Origin: Candidatus Hydrogenedentota bacterium | GTDB taxonomy: Bacteria > Hydrogenedentota > Hydrogenedentia > Hydrogenedentales > CAILVY01 | Direction of reading: 5' to 3' | Assembly (NCBI GenBank): GCA_029565395.1 | Contig: JAKQOG010000088.1 | Span: forward strand, 1 to 64,000 | Length of the DNA: 64,000 bases | Shown: positions 50,788 to 60,213 of the stretch, piece by piece | Layout: every line of letters starts with the position of its first letter | How positions within the stretch are numbered: the first letter of the stretch is position 1 | The notes under the pieces: model-generated | Told to the model about the DNA's origin: nothing | Databases searched by the model: none | The model's input: only the letters and a program-made list of their open reading frames with translations | Program-made: the position numbers and the translations under genes

Positions 50788-53616
50788 ATGAATGTCAATG
50801 GATGTGGTGTATGGGAAAGGTTTCTAACCCTAACGGTTTCAGAGATTTCGGATGGAACACATCAGCGTGTCCAATGCATGCCAAAGTGGCTGTTCATGGC
50901 GTCTTGCATGGTGTTTATTCAACTTTTTGCTGTTGCGCAGGAGGGTGTTGCCGTGAAAGGAAGGGAAGAACTGGCCCAGCCCATGTTACGGATCCATTTG
51001 GAAGGCGAGACTGGAAACCGAATCAATGCTATTCTCCAGAATTGGCTCTTAACTACGCCGGACGCCAATCCAGGCATATTGGAAATGATGCGTCTTCGGG
51101 ACCGCAAGCCGCCCTATGAAGATCCCGTGCCGTGGGCCGGTGAATTTATTGGCAAATACCTTACTTCGTGTGTGTTAATCCATCGAATGACAGATGATCC
51201 GGCGCTGGAAACATTAATAAAGCAAGTGATGGCGGAATTGATCTCCACCCAGGCCCCCGATGGCTATATGGGCCCGTTTCCGGATAAACATCTGATGGAC
51301 CGCTGGGATTTGTGGGGGCACTATCACTGCATGCTGGCGCTGTACTTGTGGTTCCGCGATACGGGGGATCGGACCGCGCTTGATGCCGCCTTGCGTGCCG
51401 CCGATTTAATGTGTGCCACTTTCCTGGATACCGGCAAGCGTGTCCATGACGCGGGGTCGCATGAAATGAATATGGCGGTGATTCATGTCCTCGGCCTGCT
51501 TTACCGGGAAACGGGCAAAGAACCGTATTTCCGGCTGATGAAGGAGATCGAGAAAGATTGGGAAAAGCCCCCCGCCGGGGATTATTACCGGCAGGCATTG
51601 ACAGGAATTCCCTACTATCTCACGCCCAAACCCCGATGGGAAAGCCTGCATCCCATGCTGGGCTTGAGTGAACTGTATCGCATCACCGGTGATGAAACCT
51701 ACAAACAGGCGCTGTTGCACTGGTGGCGCAGTATCTATGCCACGGATGTGCATAATTCCGGAAGCTTTTCCACAAATGAACAGGCGGTGGGAAATCCATT
51801 TCAATCAGGGTCCATCGAAACATGCTGCACGGTCGCCTGGATTGCGTTGAGCGTGGAGGCGCTACGCCTTTCCTCGGACAGCACCATTGCGGACGCCATG
51901 GAGCGGGCCACCTGGAACGCGGTATTGGGCTATGAACATCCCAGTGGACGGTGGTGTACGTATGACACCCCCATGAGTGGCAAGCGCCTCGCCTCCGCCC
52001 ATGCCATTGTGTTCCAGTCCCGGCCGGGCACCCCGGAGCTAAACTGCTGCTCCGTAAATGGCCCCCGGGGCCTTGGATTTATCAGCGACTGGGCCGTGTT
52101 GGGCGATGCCAACGGTCTGTATCTCAATTACTACGGTCCGGGAACGATAGAGGCCACTTTGGCCGAGGGTGTTAAATGGACCTTTGTGCAGGAAACGAGG
52201 TATCCCGCCGAGGGAAGTGTCCGGATCACCGTGAAGCCTCCAAGTGAAGTGGAAATGCCACTCTATGTGCGCATCCCCGGCTGGTCCAAAGAAACCCAGG
52301 TGCGAATCAATGGCACGGCGATATCTGACCCAAAACCGAGCGCTTACCTGGCGCTGAAGCGGTTATGGAAGGCGGGAGATGTGATTGAACTTGCGCTGGA
52401 TATGCGCACTTGGGTCGTTCGCGGGGATAAAAATGTCCAATTCAATACGTCCCTGTTTCAAGGGCCCATTTTGCTAACCTATGATCAGAAGTTTAACACT
52501 GTGGAACCGGATCAGATCCCGGAAATGGACCTCGATGCTCTGCAACTCACCCCGGCATCAAGCGAAGCCCGGTTTTCGCCTATCGTGCTTTTTAAGGTGA
52601 ATGCCACTGAGGGTAAAGATCTCTTTCTGGTTGATTTTGCCACAGCGGGCGCGCATGGCACCGCCTACAAGTCCTGGCTGCCGGTTAAAAATGCCCCGCC
52701 CGCGCCGTTTCACCTGAAGTATCCGGAGAATAATGCCCGGCTGCCTTTGGAAGACGTGTTTATGATGTGGAATGAAACTGAACCCGGTTCCACCTATGAC
52801 GTATGCATTTCAAAAGAGGCTACTATAGCCAATCCGGTCGTAGTGGAGAAAAACCTGAATCAAACGGAGTTTACCTGCACAACAGCGCTGGAAGCAGGGG
52901 TGAAATACTATTGGCAGGTAACGGCCAAGAGAGAAGGGCAAGAGGTTAAGAGCGCGAATGGACCGCTGGAGTTTATCCTGGATGCGGGTGTCCCCACCAG
53001 TATGAAAGGAACGGTGCTGAGCGCCTTGCTTGCGGGAACAGCGGAGCCGCAGGAGGGCAAGCTGCTTATGGCGGACAAAGTGATCCCCACGGCCAACCGG
53101 AACAAGGAAGATAAGGGCGCCCTGTATTTTAATGGCGATAATTCAAAACTTGTGTATGAAGCACCCCAGTTTCCTCTGCGCACGTACACCTTTAGCGCCT
53201 GGTTTCAACCACAGGGTTTGGAAGCCGATGGAAAACGCTGGCATCATGTCTTCTCCGCGTGGTGCGCCCCGATGAACGATGCCTTGCGGGTATCCGTGCA
53301 GGATAAACATCTCGTGGTGAATATCGAACAGCCCACCGGGGGATATCATCTGGACGGAGGCGAGATCACGAATGGGACGTGGACCCATGTCGCCGTGGTG
53401 AAAAAATTCTCTGAACTTACTCTCTATGTGAACGGGAAAAAAGCGAATAGCATTGCCGTACCCGCCTGTTTACAGCCCGGACCGCAAAACCTCGGCATCG
53501 GCTGCAATCCAAACTACGGCGAACTTGAAGGATTTAAGGGCGCAATAATGGATGTAGTATTCACCCGGGAAGCATTGACGGAAGACACTATCGCCAAGCG
53601 TTTCGATAATAAGTAG
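50788..53616 (+). CDS. GH127-like beta-L-arabinofuranosidase with LamG-type C-terminal domain
   Basis: 942 residues. The start at 50788 has GGAG seven bases upstream; a signal-like helix (WLFMASCMVFIQLFAVAQ) lies near residue 35, so export is likely. The catalytic part (about 60-600) belongs to GH127 (formerly DUF1680): helical barrel segments QVMAELISTQAPDGYMGPFPD and LGLSELYRITGDETYKQAL, the SIETCCTVAW with Glu and Cys, and LNCCSVNGPRGLGF with the Cys pair that binds zinc in HypBA1-type enzymes. A fibronectin-like domain follows (about 640-740), then a LamG/concanavalin-like domain (about 780-940). Substrate probably arabinose-containing or related glycans. A strong antitoxin gene upstream reads in the other direction. 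Confidence 0.82.
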   Translation: MNVNGCGVWERFLTLTVSEISDGTHQRVQCMPKWLFMASCMVFIQLFAVAQEGVAVKGREELAQPMLRIHLEGETGNRINAILQNWLLTTPDANPGILEMMRLRDRKPPYEDPVPWAGEFIGKYLTSCVLIHRMTDDPALETLIKQVMAELISTQAPDGYMGPFPDKHLMDRWDLWGHYHCMLALYLWFRDTGDRTALDAALRAADLMCATFLDTGKRVHDAGSHEMNMAVIHVLGLLYRETGKEPYFRLMKEIEKDWEKPPAGDYYRQALTGIPYYLTPKPRWESLHPMLGLSELYRITGDETYKQALLHWWRSIYATDVHNSGSFSTNEQAVGNPFQSGSIETCCTVAWIALSVEALRLSSDSTIADAMERATWNAVLGYEHPSGRWCTYDTPMSGKRLASAHAIVFQSRPGTPELNCCSVNGPRGLGFISDWAVLGDANGLYLNYYGPGTIEATLAEGVKWTFVQETRYPAEGSVRITVKPPSEVEMPLYVRIPGWSKETQVRINGTAISDPKPSAYLALKRLWKAGDVIELALDMRTWVVRGDKNVQFNTSLFQGPILLTYDQKFNTVEPDQIPEMDLDALQLTPASSEARFSPIVLFKVNATEGKDLFLVDFATAGAHGTAYKSWLPVKNAPPAPFHLKYPENNARLPLEDVFMMWNETEPGSTYDVCISKEATIANPVVVEKNLNQTEFTCTTALEAGVKYYWQVTAKREGQEVKSANGPLEFILDAGVPTSMKGTVLSALLAGTAEPQEGKLLMADKVIPTANRNKEDKGALYFNGDNSKLVYEAPQFPLRTYTFSAWFQPQGLEADGKRWHHVFSAWCAPMNDALRVSVQDKHLVVNIEQPTGGYHLDGGEITNGTWTHVAVVKKFSELTLYVNGKKANSIAVPACLQPGPQNLGIGCNPNYGELEGFKGAIMDVVFTREALTEDTIAKRFDNK

Positions 53617-53633
53617 TGTGTATCTGGTGCCTT

Positions 53634-54866
53634 TCAGGCCGAGAGTATCGAATGAGCATGAGCAAGCCGGGCAGCGATATCAATGCCTTGGGGGCAGGCG
53701 TTTTGCGCCGCGGATAAATCGGCCAGATCGAAGCGGCGTTCTTCTTCGCTCAATTCCGCGTAGAGGGCGCGGGCCATGTCGCGTTGCTCGTAGCATTCCG
53801 CGTACATGAGATAGCGGAGGGTGTCCGCGATGCGCAAGGGGCCCTCAACACAGGACTCACAGACCCCGGAACAGCCCTTGCAGTGCTGATGGGCGGATTG
53901 TCCGGCGAAGCGGTGCAGTTGCATGAATTCTTCCATGGAAAGCTGGGTGGGGGAGATGGCAGCCGCGGCGTTTTCCATGACATGCTGCACATTGCCCATC
54001 TGTGAGGCGATGCCCGCGATGCGTTCATCCGCCCAGACCGCCTTCAGCTTGGCCTGGATCAGAGTGAAATTCTTGGATTGGAACTGTTTTACCTGTTCCT
54101 GGTCGTCGGGCACGGAAGCGAGGGTTTTGATGGCAATGAGGCCGATACCGGCCTTGTGACAGGCGTCGATGGCCTTGTTGAGTTCCAGATCCCCGCATTC
54201 CCGGAAACTATACCGGAACATAATGACGTCAAACCCGCCCACGGCGGCTGCCTTGTTCATGAGCGTGGGAATGGAATCGCCGTGGTGGCAGGAGAACCCG
54301 AAGAAACGGATTTTCCCCGCTTTTTTCAGTTCCTCGCCCATTTTGACGAATTCCGGATCGAGCAGGCGCGGATGTTGGACAATATGCATGTAAAACGCGT
54401 CCATATAGTCTGTTTCGAGGTCTTTTAAGCAGAGATCGATGTTGGTTTTGAAGGCTTCCGGGGTTCCCTCTTCCCCTTTTTGAAATACTTTGGACCCAAT
54501 GAATAGTTTTTTCCGGTCGCCGACTTGTTTGATGAACGGCGCAAGGGTCTTGTGCGATTGACCTTCGGCGTACATTTGCGCGGTATCGAGATGATCGACG
54601 CCAATAGCATAGGCGCGGTGAAGGCGCTTATCATAGGCGGCGTCGAGCGTTTGGCAACACCCCATAATCAGAATAGGGGTATCCACCCCGGTTTTACCCA
54701 GCTTCCGGCGCGGTATCTTCTGATCAGGGGGCGGGGTCAACATAGGACCGGAGGGGGGTGAGGAAGCAGGCTGACCTTGTGCCCCTGCCTCGGCCAACTG
54801 CAACCCTGCGCCGGTAAGCATCGCACCCTTGATAAACTCTCTACGTCGTATTGAACCACTGCTCAT
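53634..54866 (-). CDS. Tat-secreted aldo/keto reductase with C-terminal cysteine cluster
   Basis: 410 residues. The Tat signal IRRREFIKGAMLTGAGLQLAE starts near residue 6 of the ATG at 54866. The AKR barrel shows RRKLGKTGVDTPILIMG, DTAQMYAEGQSHK with the catalytic Tyr, and QLSMEEFMQL in the NADPH end. The C-terminus has CKGCSGVCESC (C-x2-C-x3-C-x2-C) and a later ACPQGIDIAARL, as in COG1453-type proteins that carry a ferredoxin tail. It therefore may use electrons in the periplasm. Substrate unknown. The upstream in-frame start at 54959 lacks a ribosome site. Confidence 0.78.
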   Translation of the reverse strand: MSSGSIRRREFIKGAMLTGAGLQLAEAGAQGQPASSPPSGPMLTPPPDQKIPRRKLGKTGVDTPILIMGCCQTLDAAYDKRLHRAYAIGVDHLDTAQMYAEGQSHKTLAPFIKQVGDRKKLFIGSKVFQKGEEGTPEAFKTNIDLCLKDLETDYMDAFYMHIVQHPRLLDPEFVKMGEELKKAGKIRFFGFSCHHGDSIPTLMNKAAAVGGFDVIMFRYSFRECGDLELNKAIDACHKAGIGLIAIKTLASVPDDQEQVKQFQSKNFTLIQAKLKAVWADERIAGIASQMGNVQHVMENAAAAISPTQLSMEEFMQLHRFAGQSAHQHCKGCSGVCESCVEGPLRIADTLRYLMYAECYEQRDMARALYAELSEEERRFDLADLSAAQNACPQGIDIAARLAHAHSILSA

Positions 54867-55000
54867 ACTGCCAATCCTTGTCCTTCTTGCCAACGAAAGA
54901 GACGTATTGTACACGGATCGTGCCGCAATTGTGTAGTTATCGAATGTCGAAGATGCCAATGGCTTTCAATTTGATTGGCGTCTGAGTAGGAACAAACATA

Positions 55001-56092
55001 TCACCTTGGGCGAATCCGAAACCGTTGACCCCGCTCACCGCCTGATGAAGAAACACCCTTGTCATTCGCAGCCTTATGTTCCTCCGGTCCTGGAGTTTTT
55101 ACATCCCGCGCCGATGGAATTTCCACCAACGCCGGCGGACCCACCGTTTCCGGACCCGGCAACGGCCGCAGCGTGCTTATCGGCAGCAGTGGCTCATAAT
55201 CCTCTTCCGGCGCCGGCTTCCGCTTCCTATTTGGCACCAGCGTATACCCGATGATATCCCCCAGATCCATCAGGAACGCGATAATCACCAGAAACACTTC
55301 CTTCAGCCCGAGACTCTTCCAATCGAAGATCTTCGAAAACACCGCAAACAACGGGCTTTCCAAACGCACCACGCTCGGCAGCATTACCCCTGAAGGGCCG
55401 GCAAGATCCTTGCAAATCACCCTCAACTGCTGCTGCATCCTGTCAATATCCTCGATATTGGCCGGTTGCGTGCCATTCAAGACCTCATCCGCCTGTTCTT
55501 TCACTTTGATTGCCTGCTCCACCGCATCCAACTCCACCTGCGTCGTTTTTTGAAGCAGCGTCAGCTTATAATCCTCTTGCTTTGCATACTGACCATACCC
55601 CGCAGGCGCTTTTCGAAGCCCCTTTACCTCCGCATCCAACTCACCCTCCTGCTTTGCCAGTTGCCGCAACAATTCCGTCCGCTTTTCCGTCAGCGACGTC
55701 GTCACCTCCGCCAGATATCCCTCATACACCGCACGCATTGTGTCATTCGAATACCGAAGGAAAAAATCCCGATCCGCCGTCCGGTACAACACATCCAGAT
55801 TAAATGAAATTGAAATGAACGCCACGATCGTCATCCCAACGACCCCCAGAATATTCAACCGCTTTTGCCCCCCTATGACCGCCACCTTTAACGCGAACAG
55901 CATAATCCCAATCGCCACCGACATCCCCAACGCCATCACCGAACACTTCCACAGCGTGCCGTCCCACAGTGGAATATTTACCACCGGTTCCGGCAAGATC
56001 GAATCATGGAGGCTTACATATGTCGTCCACATCGATACAATGCCCAACACCACCACCGCGATCATAAATAAAAACCTTACTATGACGCCCAT
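55001..56092 (-). CDS. Membrane protein with coiled coil and proline-rich tail
   Basis: 363 residues from the ATG at 56092, where GGAGG lies four to five bases upstream. Earlier in-frame starts up to 56758 would overlap the divergent PfkB gene and are rejected. Membrane helices at about 5-25, 48-70 and 77-97, then a coiled coil (about 115-210: KRTELLRQLAKQEGELDAEV) and a fourth helix near 265 (EVFLVIIAFLMDLGDIIGY). The cytoplasmic or periplasmic tail is rich in Pro and Gly. No family recognised; similar topologies occur in phage tape-measure and secretion accessory proteins, but nothing here supports that. Confidence 0.65.
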   Translation of the reverse strand: MGVIVRFLFMIAVVVLGIVSMWTTYVSLHDSILPEPVVNIPLWDGTLWKCSVMALGMSVAIGIMLFALKVAVIGGQKRLNILGVVGMTIVAFISISFNLDVLYRTADRDFFLRYSNDTMRAVYEGYLAEVTTSLTEKRTELLRQLAKQEGELDAEVKGLRKAPAGYGQYAKQEDYKLTLLQKTTQVELDAVEQAIKVKEQADEVLNGTQPANIEDIDRMQQQLRVICKDLAGPSGVMLPSVVRLESPLFAVFSKIFDWKSLGLKEVFLVIIAFLMDLGDIIGYTLVPNRKRKPAPEEDYEPLLPISTLRPLPGPETVGPPALVEIPSARDVKTPGPEEHKAANDKGVSSSGGERGQRFRIRPR

Positions 56093-56347
56093 AAAACCTC
56101 CATAACGATATTTTTTCCCGACTACATGATACCCGGTCTCTCCGAAAAGTTCCAAATCTATGAAAATGCCGAGAGGGTCAGGCGATGAAAAGGCCGGTCT
56201 ACTACACCTTGCTTCTGATGGAAATGCAGGGTGGGTGAAGCCAAGCGGAACCCGCCAATAACGTTGAGAATCTATATATAATACCATCAGGTTGATCGGC
56301 TGTCCGGAGCGTGGTATATGGATACGGAAAATAGGAAGGAATGAGAT
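56093..56347. other. Divergent promoter region of the membrane protein and the PfkB kinase
   Basis: No gene supported. A TATAAT-like box lies near 56277-56284 for the plus strand, with no good -35 by eye. Confidence 0.35.
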
Positions 56348-57241
56348 ATGGCTGTGCGTATTGTGGGCGCTGGAATCGCGTGTCTGGATTACATTGTAGC
56401 GGCGCCGCAAGTGCCTTGGGGCGATACGGCGCATGTGAGTGCATTTTGCATTCAAGGCGGCGGACTGGTCGCTACGGCCCTCGTGGCCTGTGCGCGGCTC
56501 GGCGCGGAAACCACGCTGTATAGCCTTTTGGGTGATGATGAGATTACAGCCTCTATTCTCGCGGAATTGCACGAAGAAAATGTCGGCACGCAAGGAGTCC
56601 GGAAAATTCCAGGCGGCGCGAGCCCGTTCAGTTTCATTCATGTGAATGAACAAGATGGTGAACGCACCATTTTCCATCGTCCGGGCCAAAACCTGACTTG
56701 GCCTGCGGACGAACGCTTCCCGCATCTCGAAAATGCGGACGCGATGCTTGTGGATCATTGTTACCCGGATTTAGCCCTTGCTGCGGTGAATGAAGCGTGC
56801 GCACGGAATGTACCCGTTATTGCGGATACCGAACCAGAGGAAAAACACCATGCATGGCTGGAAGGCGTGAATGTGCTGATTGCCCCGCATCACTTCGCGG
56901 ACCGTCTGGGCTTCACCGGTAACCCAGAAAAAGCCCTGGCCGCAATTCACGCTTTCGGCCCCGATATCGCCGTGATTACGCTGGGAAGCAAAGGCTGGGT
57001 CTGTTCGGATGGCACGAACATCACCTTCGGAAAAGCCTTCCCTGTGAATGTAGTGGATACACTCGGTGCGGGTGACGTATTTCACGGCGCATTTGCCTTT
57101 GGCTGGGCGCAACATTGGGATGCCCCCCGATGCTGTGAATTCGCCTCCGCGGTCGCCGCCCTGAAATGCACCAAACCCGGCGGCCGCGCCGGCATCCCGG
57201 ACTTGGCAACAACTTTGGAGTTTATAGAAAAGAATAAATAG
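56348..57241 (+). CDS. PfkB-family sugar kinase
   Basis: 297 residues of the ribokinase/PfkB fold. The opening RIVGAGIACLDYIVAAP, the middle LGAETTLYSLLGDDE, the signature VVDTLGAGDVFHGAFAFG with catalytic Asp, and the ATP end ITLGSKGWV are typical. The substrate cannot be deduced; ketohexokinase or sulfofructose-kinase-like versions are the nearest kind. It is the first of three plus-strand genes ending with the glycosyltransferase; the gap to the next is about 90 bases. Confidence 0.85.
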   Translation: MAVRIVGAGIACLDYIVAAPQVPWGDTAHVSAFCIQGGGLVATALVACARLGAETTLYSLLGDDEITASILAELHEENVGTQGVRKIPGGASPFSFIHVNEQDGERTIFHRPGQNLTWPADERFPHLENADAMLVDHCYPDLALAAVNEACARNVPVIADTEPEEKHHAWLEGVNVLIAPHHFADRLGFTGNPEKALAAIHAFGPDIAVITLGSKGWVCSDGTNITFGKAFPVNVVDTLGAGDVFHGAFAFGWAQHWDAPRCCEFASAVAALKCTKPGGRAGIPDLATTLEFIEKNK

Positions 57242-57331
57242 ATAAATTTCCTTTCTTTTTTCGCGAGAGAAGAAAGAAGCAAAGAAAATCGGGATAGAGT
57301 AAAATCGCTAAGAAATGGAGATACACCAACC

Positions 57332-59020
57332 GTGAATATTCTCGGCATAGGCGGCTATTCGCATGATTCGGCGGCTGCGCTGTTGGTGGATGGCAAGATC
57401 GTGGCAGCCGTGGAGGAGGAACGTCTTTCGCGCGTGAAACATCAGGGTGGTGTGCCGAGGAAAGCGGTCGCATATTGCCTGGAAACGGCCGGCCTAACGC
57501 CGGACGATGTGGACCATATCGGCTGTTACATGCGCCCGGGACTCCGTGTGGGACGCCGGCTCCCATACCGGCTCACCCAGATGTTCCGCAGCCCGGCCTA
57601 CTCGCTGGGATTCATGGCCTATGAACTCGCGCACAATGCGTTGTATATCCAAGGCATGCGCGGATTGGCCGGGGAACATACCCGTGTGCATTTCATGGAG
57701 CATCATCCCGCGCATGCGGCCAGCGCGTTTTTAGCGAGTCCGTTTGAGCAGGCCGCTATCTTGACGCTTGATTACATCGGTGAATACACCGCGACATGGA
57801 TGGGAGTGGGGGAGGGAACCACCCTCCGCTGTCTGCGGCAGATCCCCTATCCCAATTCATTGGGCGTTTTTTATTCGGCCATCACGGATTACCTGGGTTT
57901 CGAGCGTGCCAGCGACGAATACAAGGTTATGGGACTCGCCTCTTACGGCGAACCGGAATTTTACGATGACTTCGCACAATTCATCCGGATTACCCTCGAC
58001 GGTTTATATGAAATCGATTTGTCATGGGCGGCCTGGCATTACCTGCCGGGATCCCGTTGCGGATACTTTTCGAAAAAATTTATCGACCGTTTCGGGCCCC
58101 CGCGGAAAAAAGGCGAGCCTATCGAGAAACGGCATGAAAACATCGCCGCGTCCGCACAGCGTATCCTGGAAGAAGCCTGCTTGCGGCTTGCACGAAAACT
58201 CCAGGCCGAGACGAAGTTGAAGAAACTGTGCATGGCGGGCGGTGTTGCGTTGAATTGTTCCATGAACGGGCGCCTTTTGCGGGAAGGACCTTTCGACGAA
58301 ATCTTTATCCAACCCGCCGCCGGAGATGATGGTATCGCCATCGGCGCGGCCCTGCAATTGCATCACCAATACACCCACTCGGCCCGCGCCTGTACCATGT
58401 GCGATGCCTGCCTTGGTCCGGCGTATACGAACGAAGCTATCCGCCACACCCTCGACATGGCGAAAATCCGCTATGAGCAGCCGGACTCCGTCGAGCGCCG
58501 TACCGCCGAGTTGATCGCGGAGGGGAAAATCGTAGGATGGTTCCAGGGGCGCATGGAATTTGGCCCGCGCGCGCTTGGCGCGCGAAGCATTCTCGCGGAT
58601 CCCACCCGCCCGGAAATGAAAGACCTTTTGAATCATTATGTGAAGCACCGTGAAGAGTTCCGGCCCTTTGCGCCGAGTGTTTTGGAAGAACGTGCGAGCG
58701 AATTCTTTTCCGGTTGCAGGCATTCGCCCTTTATGCTCTTCGTGTATCCAGTGGAAAAGAACCAGCAGGCGCGTGTCCCCGCCATCACCCATGTGGACGG
58801 CACTGCGCGTGTCCAAACCGTATCCGCGGAAACGCAGCCCCGCTATTACCGCATGATCCAGGAGTTCGAGAAACTGCGCGGCGTGCCCATGGTCGTCAAC
58901 ACGAGTTTCAATGTCATGGGTGAACCGATTGTGAATACGCCCATGGATGCCTTGCGTTGTTTTTTCAGCACGGGCATGGACGCGCTGGTATTGGGCGATT
59001 ATGTGGTGGTGAAGATATGA
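57332..59020 (+). CDS. NodU/CmcH-type carbamoyltransferase
   Basis: 562 residues. Typical motifs: ILGIGGYSHDSAAALLVDGK, EEERLSRVKH, EHHPAHAASAF, AILTLDYIGE, GVFYSAITDYLGF, EYKVMGLASYGEP, GGVALNCSMNGRLL, IQPAAGDDGIAIGAAL, GRMEFGPRALGARSILADP, and the YrdC-like part ending NTSFNVMGEPIVNTP. These enzymes put a carbamoyl group from carbamoyl-phosphate and ATP onto a sugar or alcohol, for example in antibiotics or nodulation factors. Coupled to the glycosyltransferase by a four-base overlap, so both probably act on the same product. Confidence 0.92.
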   Translation: MNILGIGGYSHDSAAALLVDGKIVAAVEEERLSRVKHQGGVPRKAVAYCLETAGLTPDDVDHIGCYMRPGLRVGRRLPYRLTQMFRSPAYSLGFMAYELAHNALYIQGMRGLAGEHTRVHFMEHHPAHAASAFLASPFEQAAILTLDYIGEYTATWMGVGEGTTLRCLRQIPYPNSLGVFYSAITDYLGFERASDEYKVMGLASYGEPEFYDDFAQFIRITLDGLYEIDLSWAAWHYLPGSRCGYFSKKFIDRFGPPRKKGEPIEKRHENIAASAQRILEEACLRLARKLQAETKLKKLCMAGGVALNCSMNGRLLREGPFDEIFIQPAAGDDGIAIGAALQLHHQYTHSARACTMCDACLGPAYTNEAIRHTLDMAKIRYEQPDSVERRTAELIAEGKIVGWFQGRMEFGPRALGARSILADPTRPEMKDLLNHYVKHREEFRPFAPSVLEERASEFFSGCRHSPFMLFVYPVEKNQQARVPAITHVDGTARVQTVSAETQPRYYRMIQEFEKLRGVPMVVNTSFNVMGEPIVNTPMDALRCFFSTGMDALVLGDYVVVKI

Positions 59021-60162
59021 AGATCCTAATCCCCACCGTGGACTACCCGCCGATTGAAGGCGGTATCGCCACCGTGGCCTTACAGCTTGCTCGCCAACTC
59101 ACCGCCATGGGGCACGAGGTCATTGTCGTCGCGCCGAATGTGCAAAACGAGCGGCCTGTGGACGATGCATTGAATACCGCGAAGGTGATCCGTTTCGATG
59201 GTTACGAATGGGGTTGGTTTCGTTTTTTCCCCCTGTTCCGGAAAACCTGGCCGCTGATCAAAGAAACTGATCTTATTCTGGCTATCAATATCAGCTATGG
59301 CGGAATTATTGCCCGATTGGCAAAACTCATTTATAAAAAACGGTATGTCGTTTTCGCCTATGCCTATGAATTCTTGAAATTCAAACACACGCCGATTCTC
59401 CGAGGACTCCTCCGCAATGTCTATCGCTGCGCCGAAACCACCGTGGCCATCAGCCGATTCACGCGCCGGAACCTTGAAGACTTCGGGGTGCCGCACGATC
59501 ATATTTCGGTCATCCTGCCGGGCGCGAATCTTCCCACGCCCATACACGAAGACGCCATCCAAAAGATACGCACGCGATTCGGACTGGGTGACTCTAAAAT
59601 TATTCTGGCTGTTGGACGTTTCATCCCGAGGAAGGGACACATCACGCTTGTGACTGCATTGCCGGAAATTTGTGAACATTGCCCGAATACGCACTTGGTC
59701 ATGGTTGGGCGTGGCCCGTGCCGGGAAGAATGCCTGGAAAAAGCAAAGGCCATGGGAATTGAAGGCCAGGTGCATTGTCCCGGGTATCTGCCGGAAGCCG
59801 ATCTTACGGCCCTCTATCAAACCTGTGATGTGTTCGCCCTCCCCAACGATGAAGATGAGCATGGACAAGTGGAAGGCTTTGGGCTTGTATTCGCTGAAGC
59901 GCATGCTTTCGGAAAACCTGTGGTAGCGGGTCTCTCTGGTGGTGTGACGGATGCCGTCCTTGACGGTGAAACCGGGCTCCTGCTCAAACCTGGCGAGCCC
60001 CATGCCCTTGCCCAAGCAATAGTTTCATTATTAAACGATCCCCACCGTGCCCGCCATATGGGCGAAGCCGGACGCAAACGCGTGCAAACCGAACTCAACT
60101 GGCAAGAATTCACCAAACGGGTTCTCGCATCAATAGAAACGCCCCTCTTGTTCACAAGTTAA
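59017..60162 (+). CDS. Glycosyltransferase family 4
   Basis: 381 residues with the two Rossmann halves of GT-B: GGIATVALQLARQLTAMGHE near 20, a middle AVGRFIPRKGHITLVTAL and the EX7E nucleotide-sugar motif EGFGLVFAEAHAFGKPV near 290. It retains the DGETGLL segment. Acceptor and donor unknown. Start 59017 lies inside the carbamoyltransferase stop codon. Confidence 0.9.
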   Translation: MKILIPTVDYPPIEGGIATVALQLARQLTAMGHEVIVVAPNVQNERPVDDALNTAKVIRFDGYEWGWFRFFPLFRKTWPLIKETDLILAINISYGGIIARLAKLIYKKRYVVFAYAYEFLKFKHTPILRGLLRNVYRCAETTVAISRFTRRNLEDFGVPHDHISVILPGANLPTPIHEDAIQKIRTRFGLGDSKIILAVGRFIPRKGHITLVTALPEICEHCPNTHLVMVGRGPCREECLEKAKAMGIEGQVHCPGYLPEADLTALYQTCDVFALPNDEDEHGQVEGFGLVFAEAHAFGKPVVAGLSGGVTDAVLDGETGLLLKPGEPHALAQAIVSLLNDPHRARHMGEAGRKRVQTELNWQEFTKRVLASIETPLLFTS

Positions 60163-60213
60163 ACTACGCACTTGTCCAGCAGCTTTGCTTTGAAACGCAC
60201 GCCATATGAAATT

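Noticed and set aside
56093-56758. Longer N-terminus for the membrane coiled-coil gene
   Set aside because: It would overlap the divergent PfkB kinase gene and its promoter; a good ribosome site lies at the shorter start 56092.
57251-57276. CTTTCTT / AAGAAAG hairpin after the PfkB gene
   Set aside because: A low-GC purine-pyrimidine tract will pair by chance, and the next gene continues in the same direction.
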